This document shows positions 49,601-60,503 of a stretch of 64,000 nucleotides of DNA, in pieces (positions within the stretch are counted from its first letter, which is position 1; every line of letters starts with the position of its first letter). The position numbers and the translations under genes are program-made. This DNA is from Seriola aureovittata (taxonomy: Eukaryota > Chordata > Actinopteri > Carangiformes > Carangidae), in contig NC_079386.1 in NCBI RefSeq assembly GCF_021018895.1, positions 17,440,052 to 17,504,051 on the forward strand, given 5' to 3'. Under the pieces are notes generated by a model, which did no database searches, had not been told where the DNA came from, and worked only from the letters and a program-made list of their open reading frames with translations.

Positions 49601-50115
49601 GTGCCCCCCTCCCTCCCTCTCTCTCTCTTTCTCTCTCTAGCTCTTTGTCTAGCTCGCTCTACCGTCTCTCGCTCTTCTGTCTTTTGTCTGGCTCTTCTCA
49701 GAAATTCAAATTCAGTTAGTTTTATTGTCGGGACTGTTGCAGTGAGGCTACATATTGAAATCCACCATTACGCAACCACACAAACATACAAGCCTCAGAG
49801 ACAACATAATTTTCATTTAACTGCTTCCTTAAATTTGAAAATTAAGTAATTAAGTAATTAAACATTGCAGTTATGGTTCACAGTTAGATGCCCAAGTGAA
49901 ACCACTCCCCATGTTTGTACAGTAAATATGAAGTTGAAGCAGAGATGGAGGTCATGACCTCGGCATTTAAATTTTTTTTCAATGTATGTTTCTATTTTCC
50001 ACGTTTTCTTGATCTATTGCGGTCACTTATTGATGATATCTATCGATCTAATAGACAGATATCTGCCAGTAATACTTACTTTCAGCCGCAGGACGGCAAG
50101 ACGGCGCTGTAATTG

Positions 50116-50129
50116 GTTACCATAGCAAC
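50116..50129. promoter_or_regulatory. perfect RFX X-box (GTTACCATAGCAAC)
   Basis: The 14-bp site matches the GTNRCC-AT-RGYAAC X-box without mismatch and abuts an inverted CCAAT (ATTGG, 50112-50116). It lies 25 bp before the ATG of the small gene at 50154. RFX sites this close to a start are typical of ciliary genes. Confidence 0.65.
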
Positions 50130-50153
50130 ACGCAGTCCGGAAGTCCAGTCAAA

Positions 50154-51063
50154 ATGGCGGAAACTCTAACGGACACCCAGATAGAAAGAAGTAGGTTTGT
50201 TAACTAGTGTTAGATCTATCTATCTATAAACTATAAAGTGTGTGCGAGCCGATAACTTTGATAGGAAGCAAACTCTATCGTAATGCAGTACTGCAGCCTG
50301 CTATGTTGACCGAAGGAGTGCTAAAAAATGCTAGCTAGCGAGCTAGCTGCCCCACAGTTCAGAGTTAGCTAGCTAAATAGACACTGTCAAACTGTCTACA
50401 GGCTTCTGACATATTGTTCCATTTGCTCATGAAAGTATTTTCATTCTTCTTCACAAATTGAAAACCAGGTCAGAAAGAAAAAGACTTCTTCAGGGCAAGT
50501 TCAGTTTTGGGTGAATAAAAAGTAGGGTAGAAGAGGTTGAGAAAGATGCTGAAAGAGCAGGTACAATCAGATAAAGCATAAATACTTTACGCTTATTTGT
50601 ATTACTTTTTTCCTATTATTTCATTTGAAGTCTGAGGGTTTTTCCTGCATAGATGATTTCGAGGTGGCCATCCATCCACCCGTAAGGATAAATATTGTAT
50701 TGTGAGACTCTTGACCTCAGTATTTGTGAGGTTCTGGTTACGGCCCTGTATCAGAGCCTCTGATGGAATTGACTGTTTCCTGTTGCAAAGATAATTAAAC
50801 AACTATAGAGAGACACGAAATGGCCACACAGAGCTGTGAGAATGATTTTCAAAATTATTTTATTTTTTAAAGGAAATCCTCTTTCTGCAGCAACAGCTCC
50901 ACCAGCAGGAGAACAGAGAACCAGAAACACAGCTGCAGAGGATGAGGAGGAGGTGAGGAGAGAGGAAGAAGAGAAGATCATAGGGGAGGATAATGAGAAA
51001 GGAGGGATAACAGAGAGAGAAATGTTACCAGGCAAGACAGCACTGATTGGAAATACTTGCTGA
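50154..51063 (+). CDS. small two-exon gene candidate, unrecognised (75 aa)
   Basis: Exon 1 (50154-50190) encodes MAETLTDTQIER with a good Kozak context (AAAATGG) and donor AGAA/gtaggt. Exon 2 (50873-51063) follows acceptor tttttaaag in the matching phase, encodes NPLSAATAPPAGEQRTRN, then a highly charged Glu/Arg stretch, and stops at 51063; AATAAA follows near 51170. An alternative donor inside exon 2 (GAGGAG/gtgagg, ~50953) could join in phase 0 to a possible exon at 52133-52192 (AEMLTAVNWRTKEK..., acceptor atttgtag, then a stop). I do not recognise the protein. No domain or membrane segment is visible; the acidic low-complexity end weakens coding confidence. The X-box promoter and ETS-like CCGGAAGT (~50138) support real transcription. 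Confidence 0.45.
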
Positions 51064-51189
51064 CAGCAGAGATGGAGATAACATCCTTCAGTCTGATGAA
51101 AAAATCCACTTCTTTTCTAACAGACATATATATTAATTTTCAATGTCCCAAACATCTGACTAACATTTTAATAAAGAAAGGAATACAAT

Positions 51190-53120
51190 TTGAGATATTT
51201 TTTCTAATCAAAACGCAAATTAAAATTACATCTTGATAAGAATCTGTCAGAAAATATCTAAAAGTTTGATCATTTATAATTTTGTTTTCTTTTTCTCTCG
51301 TGTGTTTATGAACTTTAAAACATCGAAACCATTATAAATATTTATTTCATTACTGCAACTGTAAAAGCGCGAGTACCACTACTTCTGCTTGTGTCGTTCA
51401 TTTTGAGACTGGCCCATTACTGCTATTACTACTACTTCCTCAGTTACTTCCTCTGCATGTTTTCTTTTTTCTTTTACAAAAACTTACAAAACAGACTTTC
51501 AAAGCAATTAAGAGCCAAAACTAATAAATAAATGATGATAAATTACTGTAATAGTAGAAGTAATAAATAATTCTCCTGCATTAGTGAGCTAAATATTTCA
51601 TGAAGCCAAATGTTTGTTGAGGGCGTGGCTTGAGATGTTACTGTTTCTGTCACTATTGTCAGTTTCACTTATATTAGGGAGCATCAGTACTGTGTAGAGC
51701 TACACACAGGTCTCTGTATTGTATTGCAGATATATTGGTATCAGTATGTGTGTCGACTGAAACCACAAAACGCCCTCCGCGGATCCAGATTTTTTTCTAG
51801 GTACAGTTAGAAAACTACCTTGTGATGAACTAAGACGTCTGAGTGTGAACGACACAAACTCTTTCAACTGTTTGTAAGCTGTAATTAATGGCTTTATTAA
51901 TGGTCAATAAAGTGTTTACTAATCCTTTGCAGATCAGTTATAAGCCATTAGTGAGAACTTTTGGGTTGCCAGGTTGTGGGGGTAAAGTTTGTTCTTATTA
52001 ACATTAGGTTAGAACTGATCTATATAAGTGATTTATTAACCAGTAATAAATACATAAATCCCAGCTAATTACTGATTTTATTAGAAACCTCAGGATCTGA
52101 TTATTAACACTGACTGTATTTATATTTGTAGGCAGAGATGCTGACAGCTGTGAACTGGAGAACTAAAGAGAAAGCATCTATAGTCAAGTGAATTAGGGAG
52201 ATGGCATTAGAAAAAATAAATATACATTGCAGAAAAATGGAGATACACTTGATAAAATATGGGAGCTAAAAGGAAAGACTGGAGTTACATAGGCAGAAAC
52301 TGATAACTGTGATTCCTGAGATGTATTATGTGATTTTTTGTGATTTGAGCTGCTTAAGAATGATAGTTTTCTGTTTGTTTCTTTGTTAGTCTTTCTATCT
52401 TCTTTTTATCTTTTGTTTCTGTGTTAGTCAGACTACTTGCTGCAGATGGGTCGGCACTTTGTATTTTATTTCTATGTTATTTATATTTAAAATTGGAAAA
52501 ACTCAATAACCCAAGAGCTCCTGTCATATCTTAACTGTATTTTGTACGTCACGTTTATCACAGCTCATATCTATTGTATCTTCTTCTCTTCTTTTTGTGC
52601 TTCTGGATGAAGTGGCCCCACCCTCCCTCAGTGCGTTGGAGTGGGGTAGGGTGCAGGACGGGTGACAGCTGGGACTCGCAGCAGCCAGACTGCCCCGCCC
52701 GTTACTGTCAGCCAAAGCAGTGAACCATTCATCCAGATATGACGAGGTGGACAAGCCGTTCTGTTGTAGTGGACATGAACCAGTACAGATGATGTACGAC
52801 AAAGGCCAGGACACGAGGTGACTAAAACAACACAAACATTCAAACAAGTCAAAAAGTCCTTCTAAGAATGTCAGAGAAAAGATTACTAAATAAATGTTCA
52901 GTTCACCTAAAACAAAACCTGGATGGACAGTGTAATACACCAGAACCAAACATCCCCCACCCACAAAAAAAACAAAAAAAATCCACTTTTTAACCAATTT
53001 TACAACCTTTATTTTCAAAGCATTCACTGCAGTCATTTTACAACGCTTGTAACACCCAAGAAACACAAGTTGGTTTTGTTTTTTTTTAGTTAAACCCAGT
53101 CTGAAGCTTGAAACTTGAAA
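51190..53120. other. intergenic DNA, no firm gene
   Basis: AT-rich. The only splice-like element is the possible exon at 52133-52192. The 249-aa minus-strand frame at 52524-53273 spans unrelated sequence and the SINE and is not credible. Confidence 0.5.
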
Positions 53121-53355
53121 GCCAGGAGACTTTTTTTTTTTTAAGTATATTTTTTTGGGCTTTTGTGCCTTTATTGGACAGGATAGTGGAGAGAGACAGG
53201 AAATGGGGAGGCAGAGAGAGGGGGAATGACATGCAGTAAAGGCCGTCCGATGCGGGACTCGAACCGGGGCCAACTGCAGCGAGGACTGTAGCCTCTACAC
53301 ATGGGGCGCCTGCTTAGACCACTACGCCACACGACGCCCCCGCCAGGAGACTTTT
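53121..53355 (-). mobile_element. tRNA-derived SINE with 14-bp target-site duplication
   Basis: On the minus strand it starts GGCGTCGTGTGGCGTAGTGG, with A box TGGCGTAGTGG (53319-53329) and B box GGTTCGAGTCC (53255-53265), then a body with 'tgcatgtcattccccctctc' and 'atcctgtccaataaagg', and an A-rich tail. GCCAGGAGACTTTT occurs on both sides (53121-53134 and 53342-53355), a clear target-site duplication. It is not a functional tRNA gene because the anticodon arm is not conserved. Confidence 0.92.
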
Positions 53356-53530
53356 AGCTTAGCATAGAGCACAGCTAGCCTAGCTCCATCTCACAGTAAC
53401 AAAATCTGATGAAGCACAACTCTAAAACTCACAAATTAATACGTTGTGTCTGGTTTGTTTAATCCCTACTAAGACTAAATGACACGTTGCGATGTGCCCA
53501 GGGGTTATGTGCTGGACTATGTCTTGACCA
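53356..53530 (+). repeat. AGCTTAGCATA-family repeat fragment
   Basis: 'agcttagcatagagcacagc' to 'gttatgtgctggactatgtc'. The SINE inserted at its left end. Confidence 0.65.
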
Positions 53531-53704
53531 CCATTTGCAGTGCGAACCAGCAGAGAAAAAGTATTCCTTTTGGTCAAGGTTTCGCAACAAGATCCCACTA
53601 TATAAAATGAAACACCACAGAGGCCTCAACACTATGATAGTGACTCAGTTAAGTAAAGTTATTTGGTAATTAACTAAAGTATTGGACAAATAGACCCAAT
53701 GATG

Positions 53705-53950
53705 GTCTTAAAGGGAAGTTAAGGGATCACCAAAGTTTTTACAATTCATTCTGAGGGCGACATGAATGTACCTAATTTCAGAATAAGCTACCAAACAGCT
53801 TTTGAGAAATTTTCCTCAAAACCTCAACTTCATGATGGCACTAGGGTAAAATACAAAGGATGACCAAAGTCAGTACCAGATTTCATGGCAATTCATCTTA
53901 TGGTTGTTGAGCTATTTCAGTCTGAGTGGTGGACTGACTGACAAAACGAT
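53705..53950 (-). repeat. fish interspersed repeat (ggatcaccaaagt / atttcatggcaattcatc family)
   Basis: Contains 'gggatcaccaaag', 'agatttcatggcaattcatc' and 'gttgttgagctatttcagtc', parts of a common teleost repeat. A fragment in the opposite orientation ends the window at ~63890-64000. Confidence 0.6.
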
Positions 53951-54159
53951 ATAGTACATATTCCTCTTTCACTTCACGCAAACCCGCCCTGATACTGAGG
54001 ATAGGAGCAATTAATCCTGTGTGGTTTCTAAAATGTCAAGTCTAGATTGCTAAAATTATTGGTAGTAACAAGTAAGTAGCCCCTTGCTCGTATAGGACAT
54101 GTCACGACCTTATGCAAATCTAGGCGTAAGGTCACTCATGTGTTGCGGTTAAAGTTTGT

Positions 54160-54692
54160 TTATGGTAGCTGACAAAGTAATGCAGAGGAATGAGTGCGAA
54201 GTTCAACAGCAGGATAGAGGGGTGCATCAAATGTTGTTTTGAAGGTATGGAGGCGAATCCGACTGTCGGAGGAAACTCTGTAGAAGGACAGAGTGCCAGC
54301 CGGCCAATCCAGATACACCCCCACCCGACTAGAGCGTGAGGAAAGGGAAGATACACTGATACGCTTGTTGCCGTGCAGAACAAAACAACCAGCATTACAG
54401 CAATTAAGACTCCAAGACTTGTCATTGCGTCCCAGCTTGCAATCATTCACATCCCCTTTCCTCTCAGTGCTTCTGTATGTCACCCCAATGTTGAAGGGCT
54501 TCAACATATCGAACTCCCAGTAGCAGCGCTCATTTAAACCCTTCTCACACAGCACTTGTGGCCACTGATCAAACCTCTCTGGATGATCTGGATACGACTG
54601 CTCCTCTTCCGTCCAGGTCACCTTCCTGTTCCCGTCAGAGAGATGGAGGTTCTTGTGGGCTGTGTTGGGATCCAAAGTGAGCTCACAGGCAT
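54160..54692 (-). CDS. NLR last exon, PRY-SPRY (B30.2) domain
   Basis: Encodes YACELTLDPNTAHKNLHLSD, YPDHPERFDQWPQVLCEK, CYWEFDMLKPFNIGVTYR, GVYLDWPAGTLSFYRVSSD and ends CQLP-stop. The usual WEV motif reads WEF here. Confidence 0.93.
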
Positions 54693-57600
54693 CTGGAGGT
54701 AAGGAAACAAATCATTTCAGCAGCATAGACTTTAACAATATAGCTTGTGGTCACTACTGGCAGCACTAAGCACAATGCTGCTGCACAGCACTCCAGTCAG
54801 CAGGTGACAAAGAAATGTGTCGGATAAAGTTGTGTTTGTTGTTCAGAGTGCCTTCCCTCAAAGAAGAATAGTCAATATTCTTCCAATAAAAAATGTGCGG
54901 GTGCCTCAGTGACAGAAATGTTTGATTTCACAATGAAAGCCATCCACAACCCAAACGGTAAGTATAACTGTCCTGTCGTAGTTAGTTATAGCTAGTTGTA
55001 TTAGTTAGTTTTTTATTAGTCCATTACAGGGTAAAGTTTGTCGAAATATAAGAAATCTAGAACTGCTGTTCTCTGAAAACCTGCATAGACCTCCGGCTGC
55101 ATGCTTTGCTTACTTACATTTCTTGAATCCTGGTATCATCCGGTGTTTTCCACCATGTTCAACACTGCGGAGAAAAACGAAGGTTAAAATCTTCTGACAA
55201 AGAACAACCATGTAACCAACACTGTTGCTCTCAAAACCTTTGCTAGCAGAGTATCAGATCTGTCCACGGTAAATCTATAGTATATGCATCTATTGTTACT
55301 GTCAGCCAACCTGTGGTGCTATTGTACATGACTACATTTTACTATTGAACTGTTGTGACTTGGTGTCTTTTCCCCAATGGACACTAGGGGCAACAATGAG
55401 CCCATTCCATAATTGAATACCAACTTGGACATTTGGCACAAAGGTAAGATTTCTGGTGTATCAGAAGTGTTTTGAAATGGTTTGATTTGGTTTAAAAAGA
55501 GAAAATACTTACAGGATGAATAATAACTGGTTGGTTTGACAAATATATGTCTGGTTAACAGTTTAAAACATGGCTGAGATTATAATTACTTGAGTATGCT
55601 GAGCTTGTATTGTGGATCATCCTTCAGCTCAAGGAGAAGCTTCACTCCAGAGTCTCCTGGATGGTTGTAGCTGAGATCCAGTTCCCTCAGATGGGAGGGG
55701 TTGAATTTCAAAGCTGAGGCCAGAAAACCACAGGCTGTCTCAGTGACCATGCAACCTGACAACCTGAGAAAACACAGTGTTTGGTTAATCAGCAATCAGC
55801 AGATGTATTTATCTAAAGCAGTGTCACCAACAGTAAGTTTCTTGCAACCCTGAATGAATATAAAGAAGGTTGATCTTTATTGATTTCAGACAGAGAACCT
55901 AAATATTATTAAAAGAAAGGGCAAGTTGAAGTTAAAGAATTAACTGAATGGGTCAACCATGGTGAAGATAAATTATGACCATCAGAAAGAAATTATGAAA
56001 GTTGGCAGAAAGATGGATTCCAACAGACAAGAATCAAGCATTGTTGCAAAAGGAACAAGACATTTTGATACGACTTTAAACAGTGAGAATAGCAGGTTGA
56101 AGTTTGATACACCCATTTTCATTATGGCATATTACTTGTTATATACATACCTCAGTATCTCTAGTTTGCAGCATTGACTCAACAGTCCATCACAGAGCAG
56201 TTTCACTCCTTCATCTTTCAGGTCATTGTTGCTCAGGTCCAGCTCTCGTAGAGGTGTGTTGGGGAACTTGAGATCAAACGCCAGGTGTTCAACCCACTCT
56301 GTGGTCACTTTGCAGTCTGCTAGTCTAGGGGTGGATAATAAGGTTATATGATAAAGAAAGAGGTACAACTGTTTAATGATGTACATAAAATATGTATCAA
56401 GGATAAAAGACCATTTAGGGAAAGGTAGGAACTGTCCCCAATGGGAACTCGCAGGCTGCCCTGACAGTCTCACTGGTGGAACATAGAAATTGTTTACAGC
56501 CTGAGAAGAACATCAACATACACTTCTCACAAGTTAAAGAAATACTAAAACTAAATTATGTCAACTTACATTGCCTTTCTGCTGCTCTTCACTGCTGGTA
56601 TCAGCCTCCTTCTACCCTCATCTGATGTGTTGTAACTCTTCAAGTCCAAAACATCCAGATCATTCTTCGATACCTGCAGCATGTAGGCCAGTGCAGAGCA
56701 GTGCATAGGAGTCAGCTTAGTTTTTGAACGATCTTCCAACATCAGATATTCCTGAATCTCATCTTTGACTTTCTGGTCTCTCATCTCAACCATGGTCTGG
56801 AAAAGGCTGATGCAACGGTCTGGAGAGAGGGTCTTTCTTCGGATGGATTTGAGGTAAGTCAAGATTTTCTTTTCGGTATCTTGGCTTGGGTCCGGTGACG
56901 TCAGCAGACCCTGAAGGACTCTCCGGTTTGTTTCAACCACAAGGCCAAGGAGGAATCGCAAGAAGTAAGCCAGGTGGCAATTATTTTTCTCTAATACTTT
57001 TTCAACTGTCATCTTTAGAAGATCAAGTAAAGTATGTTCTTTGTCTTTCACATCAAGGAAGTTGCTGAGCTCTGTTGTATTCTTGTTTGTGAAACAGTCA
57101 TAGACATAGAGAGCTGCAAAGAACTCCTGTATGGTCAGATGAACAAAAGAGAAAACCTTTCTCTGAGAAAAGAGTTCTTCTTCCCTAAGAACTGTGGTGC
57201 AAAATCCAGAGTGGATAGATGCTTCGTTAATATCGATGCCACAGTATTCCAGGTCTTCCTCATAGAAGATGAGGTTGTTCTTCTGCAGATGAACAAATGC
57301 CAGTTTGCCGAGTTTCAGGAGAAATTCTCTGTGTGTCTTCAGAAGATTCTCTTCTTTTTTCTTAATCTTCTTCTGGTCATATTTTCTGCTTCTACGTTTT
57401 GTCTGAACAAAAAGGAAATGTGCCATCATCTCTGTCAGAGTTTGAGGAGTTTCAGCTTTGCCATCTCCACTGAAAAAATCCTGGAATAACACAGAAGAAA
57501 TCCAGCAGAAGATTGGGATCTGGCACATGATGTCGAGACTCACTGAAGACTGGATATGTGAAATGATTCTTTTAGCAAGAGTCAAGTCATCACTAAATCT

Positions 57601-60498
57601 CCTCCTGAAGTATTCCTCTTTTTGTGACTCATTGAACCCTGCTATCTCTGTCACCATGTCGACATACTTTGCAGGGATCTGATTGGCTGCTGCTGGACGG
57701 GAAGTTATCCAGAGTTTTGCATTAGGAAGAAGGTTACCCTGGATCAGGTTTGATAGGAGGTTATTAAGAGACGTAACTTCACTGACAGACGTTACAGTCT
57801 CATTGTTCTCAAAGTCCAGTTGAAGTCTGCTTTCATCCAGGCCGTCCAGGATCACTAAAACCTTGGTTTCAACATAATCAGTTGAACCGTTCAAACTGTG
57901 GAGAGCAGGGTGGAATTCATTCAGCAGCTTGTCCAAGCTTTTTGTATCTGTGCTCAAATTCATCTCTTTGAAAGCCAGACAGAAAATAAAATCAATATCC
58001 TGGTTTCCTTCCTCCTCGGCCCAGTCAAGAATCAATTTCTGCACAGAAAATGATTTTCCAATGCCTGCAATGCCCTTCGTCAGGACTGTTCTGTGGAGTT
58101 TCTCTTGGCCAGGCAAAGGTTTGAAGATGTTGCTGAGGCTGACTGTACCTTCAGGAGATGCTTCTGTTTTTTTACGTTCGAGGTGTCTGAACTCATGCTC
58201 TTGATGTGGCTCCTCACTCTCCCCAGTGGTGATGTAGAGTTCTGTGTAGATTTTGTTCAGCGAACTCTGTTGGTCACTATTACCTTCAGGTATCGAAGTG
58301 CATTTCTTTTTCATTTCTCTCTTAAGATTCTTCTTTGCTTCCAAAAGACGTGTGTCCCCTGTAACAAGAAAATGCATGATTGCAAATTCCAATAATACCT
58401 GTGTGATTAATACCAAATAATTTTAGCTTAGTCATGCAAAACCACAAGCAAACACAAAATCTTGACTTTGAGGGGTTTTTTTCAAGGTGGAAGGTAATTT
58501 GGCACCTGACACCTCCACCAAGCTATTGGTTTATCTGGTTGTTTGCCTGCTCTAAATGATAAATACATCATATTTGTACAAAAGAAAATGGAATTCCTTT
58601 TAATGCCAAGAGAAACTAGCACAAAACCAAATAGAAACTACAACACTAATGATGAAGTGTCAGTCTATCTCGTTACTAGACTTCGTTGTGGCAGCAGTAA
58701 TAGTAATAGTACAAATTTTCTTCAGTAAGTATTTAAACCTACCAGTGTCATCCCCCTGGTGTTCAGGATCTTGTTTGGGTTTCTTCGGGCAGGGTTCGGC
58801 TGCTGGTGAATCAGACTGGTCCCAGTCAGAGCTGAAACACAACAACAAAAGGCACATTATTAGCTAATGTAGCCAGTTGAAACACTTTTGCTCTTTCAGA
58901 GCACAAAGTGTGGAGTTACCGTTTGGACTTCTTAACACCAAAGGTAGTTGGCCTGTACATGGATCCATCACTCTTCATGGAGACACCGCTGGGACTCGTG
59001 GACCCATCTGCACTCATCTGTGAACTAAGAGGAGAGATTGTTTTATTGAAATGTATTGAAATTGGCAATGCTCCAAAATTTACCGAATGGAACTGAGAAC
59101 TGTGATATGAACTGAACCGTCAATTTTGTGACCCGTTAAATGTATAGGGAGTTCATAATGAGAGACATTCGGATCCTTGTGGTTTCCATGTCAGATTAAC
59201 TAGGAGTTGTTGGCATGGATTGATAGCGTGTCTCTTCTTGTCCAGTGCTGGCAGGTTGGTTCATGGATTAACATGGTTCAAAAAGATAGAACTGTGGATT
59301 CAGTTTAACTGTGAAATTTTGACTTGTTTATTTGACTGTATGAGTAACCTTTGTCCAGCTCTGTCAAGACCAATACTTCAATTACAGAGCACAAAGTGTG
59401 GAGTTACCGTTTGGACTTCTTAACACCAAAGGTAGTTGGCCTGTACATGGATCCATCACTCTTCATGGAGACACCGCTGGGACTCGTGGACCCATCTGCA
59501 CTCATCTGTGAACTAAGAGGAGAGATTGTTTTATTGAAATGTATTGAAATTGGCAATGCTCCAAAATTTACCGAATGGAACTGAGAACTGTGATATGAAC
59601 TGAACCGTCAATTTTGTGACCCGTTAAATGTATAGGGAGTTCATAATGAGAGACATTCGGATCCTTGTGGTTTCCATGTCAGATTAACTAGGAGTTGTTG
59701 GCATGGATTGATAGCGTGTCTCTTCTTGTCCAGTGCTGGCAGGTTGGTTCATGGATTAACATGGTTCAAAAAGATAGAAGTGTGGATTCAGTTTAACTGT
59801 GAAATTTTGACTTGTTTATTTGACTGTATGAGTAACCTTTGTCCAGCTCTGTCAAGACCAATACTTCAATTACAGAGCACAAAGTGTGGAGTTACCGTTT
59901 GGACTTCTTAACACCAAAGGTAGTTGGCCTGTACATGGATCCATCACTCTTCATGGAGACACCGCTGGGACTCGTGGACCCATCTGCACTCATCTCTGAA
60001 CTAAGAAGAGAGATTGTTTTATTTACTCATCATTTCTTCAGTGGTCATTTACTCCACAGATATACAACATGAATTAATGATACACAACAAACAAGGGGAT
60101 CAAGAAGAACAACAGGTGAAAGTCTGAGAACAGTGAGCATGCACTCTATCTGAAAGAGGGAGAAGACTTTGACACAAGAACAGGTTTAAATTTAATCCAT
60201 GGTACATACTGCAAAAAAGTTAAGGATGTTTCTAAATTGCCTAAATATAAACTTTTTTGTCATATACAAAAAAAAGACTTTACAGCTTCTTGCAGTGTGC
60301 AGAGTTCTTTACTGGGTGTTTTTTTGTTTGTGCTGTTTGTTGAAGACGTCACAACCTGCTCATTTCTGATGGGCTAAATTACCTGACTGACGGCTCGATA
60401 CAGGAACTGATCTTCTGATCAGATGACTTGTCAGATGTCACAGGGGAGGAGCTGTGGGGCCCTGCGAGGGCAGGACGCTTCTTCTTCCGCTCAGCCAT
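54160..60498 (-). CDS. NLRC3-like NOD-like receptor, FISNA-NACHT-LRR-B30.2 (10 coding exons, 1078 aa)
   Basis: Cytosolic innate immune sensor of the teleost-expanded NLR-C group. Exons in transcript order: 60383-60498, 59896-60000, 59408-59512, 58920-59024, 58743-58831, 56570-58358, 56151-56324, 55590-55763, 55118-55164, 54160-54692; total 3237 nt, all phases compatible. Domains: MAERKKKRP leader; three copies of a 35-aa repeat (~39-144); linker; FISNA (~174-245); NACHT with Walker A GIAGIGKS (269-276) and Walker B LVILDGLDE (~341-349); winged-helix region; two 58-aa LRR exons (~770-885) with LRELDLSNN and LRELDLSYN; a short VEHGGKHRM linker; B30.2 (~902-1078; LTLDPNTAHKNL, RCYWEFD, VGVYLDWPAGTLSFYRV). 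There is no CARD or PYD. The start is preceded by acceptor gtag/GTGAA; a 5' noncoding exon with donor gtaagt probably ends at 61350. Only two LRR exons is at the low end for the group. I cannot assign a specific paralogue. Confidence 0.9.
55118..56324 (-). CDS. NLR LRR exons and B30.2 linker exon
   Basis: Two 174-nt LRR exons (56151-56324, 55590-55763) and a 47-nt linker exon (55118-55164). The fixed 174-nt length and phase 2 boundaries are typical for NLR LRR exons. Confidence 0.93.
56570..58358 (-). CDS. NLR exon 6, FISNA and NACHT
   Basis: A 1789-nt exon with acceptor ttacag/GGGACAC and donor GGCAAT/gtaagt; it is open throughout. Contains LLEAKKNLKREMKKK, the Walker A and B motifs, and the helical region through FVHLTIQEFFAALYV, a hallmark of NLR winged-helix/helical domains. 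Confidence 0.95.
58899..60010 (-). repeat. tandem array of 488-bp units each carrying one 105-nt NLR exon (2.3 units)
   Basis: Units start at 58899, 59387 and 59875. The first two are 488 bp and differ at only one position that I could find (59292 versus 59780). The third covers the exon and ~20 more bases, with changes (gaactaagagg versus gaactaagaag). Each exon (58920-59024, 59408-59512, 59896-60000) encodes SxMSADGSTSPSGVSMKS plus 17 further residues and is phase-symmetric, so copy number changes keep the frame. Confidence 0.95.
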
Positions 60499-60503
60499 TT
60501 CAC

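Noticed and set aside
52524..53273. 249-aa minus-strand frame
   Set aside because: Crosses the SINE and its T-rich tail. No coherent domain, and the parts have different origins.
53240..53341. tRNA-like sequence with good A and B boxes
   Set aside because: It is the head of a SINE with a tail and target-site duplications; no conserved anticodon or acceptor stem was seen.
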